A program made the position numbers and the translations under genes. 64,000 bases of DNA from Terriglobus sp. RCC_193. GTDB lineage: Bacteria > Acidobacteriota > Terriglobia > Terriglobales > Acidobacteriaceae. Below the pieces are notes generated by a model that saw only the letters and a list, made by a program, of their open reading frames with translations, was not told where the DNA came from and did not search any database. Positions 1 to 9,233 of this stretch are shown here, in pieces. The stretch lies in NCBI RefSeq assembly GCF_041355105.1, contig NZ_JBFUPK010000001.1:1984001-2048000 (forward strand). Reading direction: 5' to 3'. Each line of letters opens with the position of its first letter. Position 1 is the first letter of the stretch.

Positions 1-246
1 CGACTGAAACAGATCTGGATATCGAGTGGTCAAGAAGGTCAGGACACGCTTCGCGACTCGCACGCTATGCTCCACTTCTTTTTCCCATTCGATGCTCGAA
101 AGACCGTCGCTGTGGGTGGCGTCCCAACTGATCGTCCGCATCCCTAGGATGAGGCCTGCCGTGATGACCATCGCTGGTCCGAGCTTCTGCTGATCGACTT
201 CATTGCGATGCCCGCCTACCTGAGAGCCTTTATTAGTGGAAGTCAT
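1..246 (-). CDS. Unrecognised protein, 5' part only (runs off the window)
   Basis: An open frame begins at ATG (244-246), inside the last codons of dnaE2, and stays open for 82 codons to the window edge. The translation begins MTSTNKGSQVGGHRNEVDQQ and later contains GLILGMRTISWDATHSDG. I recognise no family. The start overlaps the dnaE2 stop by 14 bases, and an AGGTGA-like ribosome site lies just upstream, so it looks translationally coupled as a fourth gene behind imuA-imuB-dnaE2. That coupling suggests, but does not prove, a link to the SOS mutagenesis cassette. The C-terminus is outside the window. Confidence 0.55.
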   Translation of the reverse strand, partial: MTSTNKGSQVGGHRNEVDQQKLGPAMVITAGLILGMRTISWDATHSDGLSSIEWEKEVEHSVRVAKRVLTFLTTRYPDLFQS

Positions 247-3200
247 GCGATGTCACCTGTAAGCGGCCAGCTTGGCTCTCTACGGAAAGTTCCTTGAATG
301 ACTTCGCCATCACATGAATGATTGGGCCTTCTTTTTGCAACGGCCCTTCTACCGCCAAGAACTTCGCAGTCGTGATGAGCCGTCTGTTCTTTTCGAAGAA
401 ATTCGGAGCCACGAAGACATTGAAGACGCCCGTTTCATCCGCCACTGAGAGGAAGACAACACCGGAGGCGGTGCCGGGACGTTGCTTGACTATCGCGAGT
501 CCGGCAGTTTTGACGTAGAAGCCGTGAGGCCGCCGCGTAAGGTCAACAGCCCGCAGATAACCGCGACGACTTAGCTCCGCACGACGGAAAGACATAGGAT
601 GAGGCCCCGTTGTGACGCTGCTCACCGCGTAATCCGCCACAAGTCTCTCTTCGGCTGACATCGGTTGAAGCGGTATCTCTGAAGCCTCTTCACGGAGCAA
701 TTCGCTCTGCTGCATCAGCAGCGGGCCTTCCGGCTTTCCAGCGCGTTCTATCTGCCAAAGCGCATCCCGCCGATGCTCGACACCGTCGAGACTATTCAAA
801 GCTCCCACGTTAGCCAAGAGTGACAGTTCTTTTCGGTTCAGCTGAGGAGCCCGAATCACCAGATCATCGACAGACTTGAAGCGGCCCATAGACCGTGCTC
901 TAACAACCGTCTCTGCGCATTGGCTTCTCAGGCCTCGCACGTAACCAAGTCCAAGCCGCAATGACAAAGATTCGTCGTCTTCGTGCTCAATAGTGCAGGG
1001 CCAATCCGAAACTTGGATGTCTATGGGCTTTACTCGTAACCCGTGCCGTCGTGCATCTTCGATGATGACGGATGGGCTGTAAAAGCCCATTGGTTGGTTG
1101 TTCATCATCGCGCAGGTGAAGGCAGCAAGGTACTTCACTTTGATGTAAGCAGAGGCGTACGCGATGAGCGCGAAACTGGCAGCATGACTCTCTGGAAAGC
1201 CGTAGAGGGCGAACGAACTGATGTTCTGAATGATGGTCTCTTGCGTTTCAATATCGAGCCCGTTGGCGGTCATGCCATCCCGCAGACGACCTTCAAGATT
1301 CTTCATCCGCTCCCACGAACGGCGCATCCCGACAGCGCGGCGGAGCTCTTCAGCTTCCGAACCGGTGAAATTGGCAACGACCATAGCCATGCGCAAGAGC
1401 TGTTCTTGAAACAGCGGAACGCCAAGCGTCCGTTTGAGTGTCGATTCGAGGGAAGGGTGCGGATACGTCACTTCCTCTTGCTTCTGCCGACGCCGCATGT
1501 AAGGGTGCATCATCTTGCCGACGATAGGGCCGGGGCGGATGATGGCGACCTGAACGACGAGATCGTAAAATTTCTCAGGCCGGTTGCGAGGCAGCGACGA
1601 CATCTGCGCCCGACTCTCCACTTGGAACATCCCAATCGTGTCTGCACGCTGGAGAGTTCGATAGACTCCCTCGTCTTCCGGCAGTTGTGCGAGATCGAGT
1701 TGTTCACCGTGATGCTCGGGCACAAGCGACAGGCAATCCTTCAATACGGCCATCATCCCGAGGCCCAGCAAATCAACTTTGATGATTCCTAGGTTGGCGC
1801 AGTCTTCCTTGTCCCACTGCACGACAGTTCTTCCAGGCATGGAAGCTCTTTCGAGCGGGACAACCTTATCGAGCTGGCCTTGGCAGATAACCATACCGCC
1901 GGAGTGCTGACCGAGATGACGTGGAAAGTCTTGCACCCGCATACAGAGTTCGAGGTACTTCGCGATACGTGGATGTTCCACGTCGAAGCCCGCGTTCTGA
2001 AACGAACGCGCCATCGTGTCGTTCGGCCCCTTCCACTCGTAATTTGCCACTAGCCCAGACAAGCGTTGCAGTGATTCAGGATCGAAACCCAGCGCTTTGC
2101 CGACTTCGCGTGCAGCCGATTTGCCGCGATACGTGATGACGTTTGCAGTCAAAGCCGCACCGAGCCGACCGTAACGCTCGTAGACATACTGGATTGCTTG
2201 CTCGCGCCTTTCTTCCGAAGGGAGATCGAGGTCGATGTCGGGCCACTCGCCGCGGCTTTCGGATAGGAAACGCTCAAAGAGCAGTTCCATGCCGACCGGA
2301 TCAATCGCCGTGATCTCCAGCGCATAGCAAACGGCCGAGTTTGCCGCACTGCCTCTGCCTTGAATCAGGATTCCGTGTTTCTTGCAGTATTCAACGATGT
2401 CCCAAACAATCAGGAAGTAACCGGCGAAACCAAGCTTTTCGATCAGCGCCAGTTCGTGTGCCACTTGCTTCTTCGCGCGTTCGAGAAGACCGGCATCGCG
2501 CTTTGGACCGTAGCGCCGGGCTACACCCTCAGCCACGCGTTTCGCAAGAAAACTATCCATCGACTCACCATCCGGAACTGGATAGCGCGGGAATTCATAG
2601 CCAAGCTTTGAAAGGTGAAAGTCCAAGCGCGACGAGAGTTCAACGGTGTTCTCGACGGCGCCCGGAATGTCTCGGAAGAGCGAGACCATTCGCTCTGCAG
2701 GTCGAAGGTGTCTTTGATTGTTGAGTGCCAACAATCGCCCGGCATGGTCAAGAGGTGTATGGTGCCGTATTGCCGTAAAGAGATCCGCTATCTCACGGTC
2801 GTACTTGGTGGCATAGCGCACACCATTCGTCGCCAGCACGGGCAAGCGAAGGGATTCGGCAATCCGCAATGCAGCTTGGTTTCTCCATTCCTGCGTTCGT
2901 TCGCGGTGCCGCTGTACTTCGACGTAGACGTTGCTTCGTCCGAATATACGAACCAGTTTCTCCACTACCTCGCGGCCAGCAGCTTCGCCTCCAGCCATGA
3001 GCGCCGCAGCCAGCGGCCCTTCATCGCCTCCGGTCAAACAAATGACACCTTTGCAGTACTCCTCTACGTCAGCCAGATTTGCCGCTCCTTCCTGCTTGGT
3101 GCTCTCACGCATCTTGAAGCGCGTGATGAGTTGGCAAAGGTTTTGGTATCCCTCTCTGGTCTCGCACAACAGAGCAAGGCGTGAGGGTTCGGCGAGGTGT

Positions 3201-3460
3201 TGATGCGGCGTCCAAATGGGAGGCGCTAACCGGTTGCCGAAACCTGAGACGGAGACTTCAGCGCCGACGTGTGCCTTGATGCCGTTTTCTTCGGCGATCT
3301 TGTGAAAGCGCGCAGACCCATAGAAACCGTTGCGATCCATAAGCGCCATCGCCGGCATCTCTAGGGCGAACGCCCGCTCCGCCAGGGCTTCGGGTTGGGA
3401 ACCGCCTTCCAAAAACGAGAAGGCACTGTTTGCGTGGAGTTCGACGTAGCGGTTAGTCAT
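233..3460 (-). CDS. dnaE2: Error-prone DNA polymerase III alpha subunit DnaE2
   Basis: A 1075-aa C-family polymerase that does error-prone translesion synthesis in the ImuA-ImuB-DnaE2 mutasome. The N-terminal PHP domain starts NRYVELHANSAFSFLEGG. The palm and finger core includes GRGSAANSAVCYALEIT, PDIDLDLPSEERR and QHSGGMVICQG. A helix-hairpin-helix region and a C-terminal OB-fold follow. The length fits DnaE2 and is shorter than replicative DnaE1. I chose ATG 3458-3460 (MTNRYVELHANS) over an upstream in-frame codon because the protein aligns with the family from there. It overlaps the imuB stop by 8 bases, so the three genes form one transcript. Lesion-bypass mutagenesis is established for the cassette family and inferred here. 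Confidence 0.96.
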   Translation of the reverse strand: MTNRYVELHANSAFSFLEGGSQPEALAERAFALEMPAMALMDRNGFYGSARFHKIAEENGIKAHVGAEVSVSGFGNRLAPPIWTPHQHLAEPSRLALLCETREGYQNLCQLITRFKMRESTKQEGAANLADVEEYCKGVICLTGGDEGPLAAALMAGGEAAGREVVEKLVRIFGRSNVYVEVQRHRERTQEWRNQAALRIAESLRLPVLATNGVRYATKYDREIADLFTAIRHHTPLDHAGRLLALNNQRHLRPAERMVSLFRDIPGAVENTVELSSRLDFHLSKLGYEFPRYPVPDGESMDSFLAKRVAEGVARRYGPKRDAGLLERAKKQVAHELALIEKLGFAGYFLIVWDIVEYCKKHGILIQGRGSAANSAVCYALEITAIDPVGMELLFERFLSESRGEWPDIDLDLPSEERREQAIQYVYERYGRLGAALTANVITYRGKSAAREVGKALGFDPESLQRLSGLVANYEWKGPNDTMARSFQNAGFDVEHPRIAKYLELCMRVQDFPRHLGQHSGGMVICQGQLDKVVPLERASMPGRTVVQWDKEDCANLGIIKVDLLGLGMMAVLKDCLSLVPEHHGEQLDLAQLPEDEGVYRTLQRADTIGMFQVESRAQMSSLPRNRPEKFYDLVVQVAIIRPGPIVGKMMHPYMRRRQKQEEVTYPHPSLESTLKRTLGVPLFQEQLLRMAMVVANFTGSEAEELRRAVGMRRSWERMKNLEGRLRDGMTANGLDIETQETIIQNISSFALYGFPESHAASFALIAYASAYIKVKYLAAFTCAMMNNQPMGFYSPSVIIEDARRHGLRVKPIDIQVSDWPCTIEHEDDESLSLRLGLGYVRGLRSQCAETVVRARSMGRFKSVDDLVIRAPQLNRKELSLLANVGALNSLDGVEHRRDALWQIERAGKPEGPLLMQQSELLREEASEIPLQPMSAEERLVADYAVSSVTTGPHPMSFRRAELSRRGYLRAVDLTRRPHGFYVKTAGLAIVKQRPGTASGVVFLSVADETGVFNVFVAPNFFEKNRRLITTAKFLAVEGPLQKEGPIIHVMAKSFKELSVESQAGRLQVTSHDFH

Positions 3461-4964
3461 ATAGACCCGCCACTCGCCACTCGTTCGCGATGAAGTCTCG
3501 TGCCAGCCTGCAAACAAGCATGGCGTTATCGCTGGCCTTGCCGACGAAATCCCATTGCTCGTTCCCCCAGACCGCTTCGTTCCACCAATCGCCGCCGCTC
3601 AGCCAAGGCCCGTAGGCTTCCTGAATCAAGTAGCAACGCGAACGAAAGTGAACTTGTTGCGGAAGCCCGCGCTGAATATCAACCCTTGTCCGTTCAGCAG
3701 GACGGAGTACACGTAAACACAATGTTGAAGACTTCTGAATAGGCGTGGGCTCCGCAGTGGCGATCGAGAACGGCTCCACATGGAAATCGCTCGCTCGCAG
3801 TGTGTCGTCAAGCACCGCTTGTCCGACGTTGTTCTCGCCGACGATGGCCGTAATACGGGCCAAGGTCACATCGAGCTTTCCGGGTTCAGGCAGTTGTGGA
3901 GAGAACAACCCAAGTTGAACTTTGCTTGTTGCTCCTGGCTCCGCGAAGAGATGGACGCCGAGGATGGACGCTGGTGGAGGATGACCTTCGAGGTCGAGGT
4001 GCAGCAGCTTGACCCATAGCTGTTTTTCGTTCGTCGGCACGCGCGGATTCACCTTGCGTTCGTGCAAGCCTCCACCGTCCAAACGTAGCGTAATCGTCAC
4101 CGAAGCCAAGGCGAGCACACGGGACTTGGCGCGAACGATGAGTTGTTCCAGCATCGTTGAAACGCCGAAGAGCAGGGATTCAAGATCGTCCAACGGAAAG
4201 TCGAGTTCAATCTGCTCTTCCAACACGAAGGGAATATCAATCGGCTGGAACAGGTGTGGTCGCGTACCATTCGCGAGCTGCAGCAATCGCTTGGCATCTT
4301 GCCCCAAGCGAGCAATCAAGGACTTCTCAGGCAGTGCGGCGAGCGCAGCGACGTTACGAATACCCCATACGCTGAAGGTCTCCACCTGCGACGGAGTGAT
4401 ACCCAGCACCAAGACAGGTAGCGCGGCTAACGCTTTCGCCTCGTCTCCACGAGTTACAACTTGAATCGCCACTCCATGTTTGAGCCCTCGCGCGAGACAT
4501 ATGGCCGCGTTCAGGTTTGAACTCACAGTCACCGAGGCAACGACGCCGACAGAGCGAATGCGTTGGCGAACGAGTTTCGATAGGAGTTGTGGAGGCCCAA
4601 ACAAACCTTCCGTGCCTGCCACGTCCACGGCGCAGATGAAAATCCCATTGACACTTCGATCTTCAAGCCGTGGTGAGAAGGCTCCCGCGCATTCCAGCAA
4701 AACGGAGCGGACGGCACTCTCGGTTTTCACGCTCCGCTGCAACACGATCACTTCTTCGAAGGTCTCGACTTCAACCTTCGTCATGCCTTGCCGGAGTCCG
4801 AGAAGACGCGCACGCGTGTTCAAGGAACACACGATCTGACCAGGAGCCTCGCCCTCCAGAACGATGCACGGCTTGTCAATCAACTCAGGCCGCAAGCGCA
4901 GCAATGCTTGAGCGGGAAGTTCGCGCACATAGATACAGGCATACAGTTCAGGCATATGCTTCAT
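3453..4964 (-). CDS. imuB: ImuB, catalytically degenerate Y-family polymerase homologue
   Basis: A 503-aa Y-family (UmuC/DinB-like) protein. In characterised systems ImuB is not a polymerase but a hub bridging the beta clamp, ImuA and DnaE2. The N-terminal strand that carries the metal-binding DxD in active Pol IV reads ACIYVRELPAQA here, with no acidic pair, as expected for ImuB. The later motif retains VDVAGTEGLFG. The start is ATG 4962-4964 (MKHMPELY), which overlaps the imuA stop as ATGA. An upstream TTG is possible but would need a longer overlap. Position between imuA and dnaE2 makes the assignment secure. Confidence 0.93.
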   Translation of the reverse strand: MKHMPELYACIYVRELPAQALLRLRPELIDKPCIVLEGEAPGQIVCSLNTRARLLGLRQGMTKVEVETFEEVIVLQRSVKTESAVRSVLLECAGAFSPRLEDRSVNGIFICAVDVAGTEGLFGPPQLLSKLVRQRIRSVGVVASVTVSSNLNAAICLARGLKHGVAIQVVTRGDEAKALAALPVLVLGITPSQVETFSVWGIRNVAALAALPEKSLIARLGQDAKRLLQLANGTRPHLFQPIDIPFVLEEQIELDFPLDDLESLLFGVSTMLEQLIVRAKSRVLALASVTITLRLDGGGLHERKVNPRVPTNEKQLWVKLLHLDLEGHPPPASILGVHLFAEPGATSKVQLGLFSPQLPEPGKLDVTLARITAIVGENNVGQAVLDDTLRASDFHVEPFSIATAEPTPIQKSSTLCLRVLRPAERTRVDIQRGLPQQVHFRSRCYLIQEAYGPWLSGGDWWNEAVWGNEQWDFVGKASDNAMLVCRLARDFIANEWRVAGLYD

Positions 4965-5992
4965 CGCGGACCTGCCCAATTCGCACGATGATCCCAGCGA
5001 GCTTCACAGACTCGTTGAGGTGGCTTTCGCATTGGCACGACGTTCGAGGGCGCTTGCGCGAAACGCTGTCGAAGCACTTCAGCGCGGGCTTTGAGGCCGG
5101 TGAATACCGTGCGCTCTTCTCTCAAGTTCTCCAGCGCGGAGAGCCGCAACTGCAATTCGGAGCCGCTCTTGGCACAGGCGTATTGCGAGAGAAGCACGAT
5201 GCTTGATTGGGTCTGTTCAGACGCGACCCGATACCGATGCCAAGTGGACAATTCGATTTTGGAGACAACTTCGCTGGCGATCTCTCCGAAGTCAAGTACG
5301 ATCGCGCTGAAGCCGCCGGTCTGAATCAACAGGTCGGTCGTCCTCAATGCTTGTTCGACCGCGCTGTAGACCTTCGCGCGTCGAGGTGCGCGCACAGGCG
5401 CAGTGGATGATTTCAAGCTGGACTCAAAGTGCTGTGGAGCAGGCCGAGGTTTTGAGATGGGTTCCGCGCATCTGGCAGCCACAGTCTCGTTGCTCAAGAA
5501 CCTGTCGACAGCGGCTGAAAGCCCTTTCACCTCTGAACGTGGGTGCGTTCCATGTCCGCCCCCATGAAGTCCCTTCAATCCAGGCTTGGGAGCGAAGCAC
5601 GCGGCGGGAAGAGCAAACTTCCGAGTCTCGCGTTCGACGGTTGCCTCGCTGACACCGCAACGCACCCACAAGAGCCGCTTGAGGTCTACGCCGACCGAAG
5701 CCGCCGATGAGGGGTCAAAGGTATTGGAGGCGTCGATCCAGGCACACACCTTGCCCATGGCCGTAACCTGCGACAGGAACGATAGGGCTAGTGACATGCG
5801 CCCAGAGCATTCCTCTCCTACAAGCTCCGTAAGTGCCCCGACAGGCAAGCCTCCCTGTATCAGTTCATCAAGAGCGCCTATGCCCGACGAAACGACAGGG
5901 CGCACCATTCGTGGAGGGGGCGTCAGTGCAGAAGGGTACTTACGTGCCAGCGCCGACTCGACTTGGACCCGGATTGTTGCGGCAGTGGCCAT
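4961..5992 (-). CDS. imuA: ImuA, RecA-like mutasome protein
   Basis: A 343-aa RecA/SulA-related protein, first gene of imuA-imuB-dnaE2. The N-terminal block SSGIGALDELIQGGLPVGAL is the usual RecA/ImuA lead-in. The Walker A position reads GEECSGRMS instead of GxxxxGKT, so the lysine is replaced by arginine and ATPase activity is doubtful. A RecA-core strand follows (ASNTFDPSSAASVGVDLKRL). The C-terminal 20 residues are basic. The start ATG 5990-5992 lies just below a direct repeat that could be a LexA-type operator (6004-6021). It diverges from the SRAP gene, another SOS-associated function. Confidence 0.9.
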   Translation of the reverse strand: MATAATIRVQVESALARKYPSALTPPPRMVRPVVSSGIGALDELIQGGLPVGALTELVGEECSGRMSLALSFLSQVTAMGKVCAWIDASNTFDPSSAASVGVDLKRLLWVRCGVSEATVERETRKFALPAACFAPKPGLKGLHGGGHGTHPRSEVKGLSAAVDRFLSNETVAARCAEPISKPRPAPQHFESSLKSSTAPVRAPRRAKVYSAVEQALRTTDLLIQTGGFSAIVLDFGEIASEVVSKIELSTWHRYRVASEQTQSSIVLLSQYACAKSGSELQLRLSALENLREERTVFTGLKARAEVLRQRFAQAPSNVVPMRKPPQRVCEARWDHRANWAGPR

Positions 5993-6002
5993 GGCGAAAC
6001 AC

Positions 6003-6021
6003 CTTCGCCTTATATTCGCCT
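6003..6021. promoter_or_regulatory. Direct repeat TTCGCCT-TATA-TTCGCCT, candidate LexA-type operator for imuA
   Basis: TTCGCCT occurs at 6004-6010 and 6015-6021, an 11-bp period (one helical turn), giving an NTTC-N7-NTTC pattern. Alphaproteobacterial LexA binds the direct repeat GTTC-N7-GTTC, so the layout is similar although the bases differ. On the minus strand TATAAG between the halves could be the imuA -10 box. The site sits 12 bases upstream of the imuA ATG, in the gap shared with the SRAP gene. That it binds LexA is inference. Confidence 0.4.
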
Positions 6022-6138
6022 ATCGGTGGGGAGGAAGGTCAAGTCACCAACTTGCATAAGAACAGGTGCATGTCTTCCTATCTAACTCATAGGGAATGGC
6101 TTACGTTGCTTCGAGCTGTGAATCGGGCCGCAAAATCT

Positions 6139-6144
6139 TATAAT
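6139..6144 (+). promoter_or_regulatory. TATAAT box directly upstream of the SRAP gene
   Basis: A perfect TATAAT lies only 8 bases before the ATG at 6153. If it is the -10 box, transcription would start at or within a base or two of the start codon, giving a leaderless or near-leaderless mRNA. No good -35 box is seen at 16-18 bases. A short GGAAG precedes the ATG, so a leadered transcript from further upstream is also possible. Confidence 0.35.
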
Positions 6145-6152
6145 GGAAGCCC

Positions 6153-7112
6153 ATGTGTTACTCCGCACGAGTTCGACAGAACCTCAAACACCTCTCGCGC
6201 CGCTACGACGCGGAAGTTGATTGGGAGGCGTTCGAAGATGCGTACCGCCGCCGAGCCGAAGGCGAAGACATCAAGATGTCGCGAGATTTGCAGCGCAACT
6301 TCGTGAACCCGGAGACGGAGGTTCAGAAGCGCACTGCTGGCTACATCGCTCAATATCTCAAAGAGAAGCGAACGGAGTGGGAGAGCGAAGTCTTCGTTCA
6401 GAAGCGCCGTATCGCGGCTGCTGAAGAATCCCTCGCAAAGAAGGAAACGAAGAAGGCTCGGGAAGACGTTCGCATCGGAACAGCCAAGTCTCAGACGCTA
6501 CTAGAACGGTTGGCAGACCTCAGAAGAGCCGAACCCAACAACGAAGACGCACGCATCTTCCCAATGATGTACGCGCCGGTACTCATTCGAGAGAACGATA
6601 AGACCCTCATTCGTCCCATGCGCTATGCCTGCCGTCTGGCCGGAAAGCCTGCCGATTACGACAAGCGTTTTCCAGGCACCTACAACGCGCGACACGACAG
6701 TCTCGATGACTATTGGAGCAAGGTCTACGGCCAGCATCATGCCGTGCTGGTCATCTCAGGCTTTTACGAGAACGTGCCTCTCCACTTGTATGAGCATCGT
6801 GAGCTAGCGCCAGACGAGAAACCTAAAAACCTCGTTCTTGAGTTTGATCCTCAGCCATCTAGCGACATGCTTGTCGCCTGCGTATGGGATCGTTGGACCA
6901 AACCCAATGAATCAGGACTCTGCTCATTCGCCGCGATAACGGATGAGCCTCTACCGGAAGTCGCGGCCACGGGCCACCAACGGACGATCATTACGATTCA
7001 GGAACAATATCTAACGGAGTGGCTAACGCCGGGAGCGACATCAAAGGAACGACTTGAATACATCCTCTCGGACAAAGAAACTCCTTACTACGTCCACCAA
7101 ATTGCGGCCTAA
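6153..7112 (+). CDS. SOS response-associated peptidase (SRAP; HMCES/YedK-like)
   Basis: A 319-aa SRAP protein. The family links covalently to abasic sites in single-stranded DNA through Cys2 after Met removal. Conserved residues are visible: MCYS at the N-terminus (Cys2), NAR at 178-180, GFYE with Glu206, and GHQR with His275, matching the Cys/Asn/Arg/Glu/His site. It is about 80-100 residues longer than YedK; the excess is a charged, probably coiled-coil insert at about residues 70-130. The gene is divergent from imuA-imuB-dnaE2, which fits a DNA-damage role. It converges with the UvrD-like gene, with a 6-base gap. Confidence 0.9.
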   Translation: MCYSARVRQNLKHLSRRYDAEVDWEAFEDAYRRRAEGEDIKMSRDLQRNFVNPETEVQKRTAGYIAQYLKEKRTEWESEVFVQKRRIAAAEESLAKKETKKAREDVRIGTAKSQTLLERLADLRRAEPNNEDARIFPMMYAPVLIRENDKTLIRPMRYACRLAGKPADYDKRFPGTYNARHDSLDDYWSKVYGQHHAVLVISGFYENVPLHLYEHRELAPDEKPKNLVLEFDPQPSSDMLVACVWDRWTKPNESGLCSFAAITDEPLPEVAATGHQRTIITIQEQYLTEWLTPGATSKERLEYILSDKETPYYVHQIAA

Positions 7113-7118
7113 TCGCTG

Positions 7119-9233
7119 CTAACGATAGAAATCATCTAGGAACTCTGACGCTTCTCCGCCGCTCGAAATGAGCAACCTGTCACGCGCCCTAGTGCATGCG
7201 ACGTAAAGAATTTGCCTCTCGGAATTGTAGATATCTTCGAGTTCCGATGGGTCGCTAGCCGTTTCGAGACGTTGTGCATCTGGCAATACCGATTCATCAC
7301 AGGCCATCACTGCCACTGCGCGGAATTCCAGCCCTTTGGCAAGATGCATCGTCGCGATCGGCAAAATTCCTGGAGTGATTTCCATTCGCTTCTCAAGTCT
7401 TTTGCAATGCATACCAGCCATCTTCGCGGCATTTTCTGCACGGCTAAGTTGAGCGGCAGATCGTACGAAAATCGCGATGTCTTCTTGGCGGAAACCTTCA
7501 CTGGAAAGCTTTTTAAGCCACTGAGCAACGAGCTGCTCCTCCGCTTCCCGAGTTGCGGCCACTTGGACATCTGGGTTTGGACCATTGAATACCGATACTG
7601 TTCCGCGGCGGTCTTCAACATTGCCATCTGAATCTGTCACCTCGCGATCCAAAAGCCGATCAGCATGCTCCCGAATCTGGTGAGAAGTACGATAGTTCAC
7701 TTTTAGATTTGTGGAACGCCCTCTGACATCCACGCCTACCGACTTCCAAGAGAAGGGGGCTTGGAAGATGCGTTGACCGCTATCACCCGCGAAGAAAAGT
7801 GCATTGGGACGACTTCCTCCCAATGCGGCCAAGCAGCGCAATTCTGCTTGGCTAATGTCTTGTGCCTCGTCAACAACTGCGAAATCGAAAGGTGGGGCGC
7901 CGCCCTCATCATAGTGACGTGAAAGCCGCACGAACATCTCCGCTTCAGTCATGAGTTGAGCTGATGAGAGACGTTCAATCACTCGTGCGAACAGTCGCCA
8001 TAGTGCCTCCCGTTGGGGCTCGCGGAGACGGGTTCGGCGGCCGAGCCGAGGAACGTCTCTATACTCACTCCAAGTCTTGAGCTGCCACGCGTCGACAATC
8101 TGGTCCCACTCTGCAAACAGGAATCCAGAAGTGAATTGTGAGAGTCCCTCAACGTCGGCGGCCTCTTTCAGCAGTTCGCGTATCGACTCTTCCGAAGCTA
8201 TCGTTGCTGGGCCATAAGTAGCAGCGAGGTTGCTTTCATAGAGGCGTCGTGCCATCGCGGAAATAGGTAAAACTTCAATCTGCTCTGCGAGACGCGGACG
8301 ATTTCCAAGCAGCAAGCGAAGTTTGGATTGAAGCGCGTTTGCAAGAACGTCGGAGAACGTCGTCAGCAAGACTCGCGAGGAAGGATTGTTTTCGGCAAGA
8401 TAAGCTGCGCGATGCAGCGCAACCACTGTCTTTCCCGTTCCAGCAGGCCCAGTGACTCTGGCGGGGCCATTGAAGTCCCGCTCAACCAAAACCCGTTGTG
8501 CTGGATGGAGAAAGACCGCCCATTTCTCCCACGGAGCATCGAGGGCTCGTTCAAGCTCTTCACGATTGCTAACCGTACGGAAGCGACGTTGTGCGTCAGG
8601 GTGTGAGAAAGCAGCTTGCTCAACAACCGCAGCCGAAGCATTCGGTACAAGAGTTGTTTCTTCGGACTTGGAGGGCCGGAGTCCCGTTGCTAATGTAAGG
8701 ACGGCCTCACGGGCTTCCTCTGGAAGACTCCCCGCGATATCAAGGATGCTGTCTTCGTTAGCGTTGCGAACGACATCAATCCATTCTTGGGGAACGCCAT
8801 ACCCGAGCAAATCAGAGTCGCTCGCAGTCGCCAATAATGGGAGCGGCTTGGGTTGTTGTGGGGTCGCGTCCTCCACGTATTTGCGGACGACCACCTCTTG
8901 TATTGTCTCTTTGAGAACCACCATCTGAGCAGCGCCGGTGGCTGGATGGACAGAGAGCTTGCGACGTTCAGCCCAGGCGTAGGCCGCGTCGTGATGATCG
9001 ACATAGCAGAGAAGGCAGCTATTCTCAGTCCGATGGACGATCAGCCGTACATCGTCATTCGCTCGTGCAGACCAGAAATTCTTGTCCTTGACCTTCTCTA
9101 GTCTGTGCATCTTCAGACTCGGGTGGGAGGGGTTCATCTGCAGTTCCATCGCCGCCAACTTCGCAGCATTCTGCTCTGAACCTTGAAGTTTCGTAAGGCT
9201 CTCTTGAAACGTGTTGGCGATCACGAATTGCAT
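7119..9233 (-). CDS. UvrD/Rep-type DNA helicase with RelE/ParE-like N-terminal domain
   Basis: A 704-aa superfamily 1A helicase. Walker A is GPAGTGKT at 262-269, Walker B DEAQD at 455-459, then VNYRTSHQIREHADRLL, and near the end ATMHLAKGLEFRAV and YVACTRARDRLL. The first ~95 residues are not helicase: they resemble a RelE/ParE fold, ending RANDDVRLIVHRTENSCLLC then a YAWAERR helix. The start ATG 9231-9233 (MQFVIANTF) touches the stop of the upstream gene (TAATG). Being last in the res-mod-unknown-helicase transcript suggests a role in the restriction module. Whether the RelE-like part is an active RNase, a DNA-binding module or structural cannot be told. Confidence 0.85.
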   Translation of the reverse strand: MQFVIANTFQESLTKLQGSEQNAAKLAAMELQMNPSHPSLKMHRLEKVKDKNFWSARANDDVRLIVHRTENSCLLCYVDHHDAAYAWAERRKLSVHPATGAAQMVVLKETIQEVVVRKYVEDATPQQPKPLPLLATASDSDLLGYGVPQEWIDVVRNANEDSILDIAGSLPEEAREAVLTLATGLRPSKSEETTLVPNASAAVVEQAAFSHPDAQRRFRTVSNREELERALDAPWEKWAVFLHPAQRVLVERDFNGPARVTGPAGTGKTVVALHRAAYLAENNPSSRVLLTTFSDVLANALQSKLRLLLGNRPRLAEQIEVLPISAMARRLYESNLAATYGPATIASEESIRELLKEAADVEGLSQFTSGFLFAEWDQIVDAWQLKTWSEYRDVPRLGRRTRLREPQREALWRLFARVIERLSSAQLMTEAEMFVRLSRHYDEGGAPPFDFAVVDEAQDISQAELRCLAALGGSRPNALFFAGDSGQRIFQAPFSWKSVGVDVRGRSTNLKVNYRTSHQIREHADRLLDREVTDSDGNVEDRRGTVSVFNGPNPDVQVAATREAEEQLVAQWLKKLSSEGFRQEDIAIFVRSAAQLSRAENAAKMAGMHCKRLEKRMEITPGILPIATMHLAKGLEFRAVAVMACDESVLPDAQRLETASDPSELEDIYNSERQILYVACTRARDRLLISSGGEASEFLDDFYR

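Noticed and set aside
1043-1792. A 249-codon plus-strand frame opposite dnaE2
   Set aside because: It lies wholly within conserved dnaE2 coding sequence and has no ribosome site or family.
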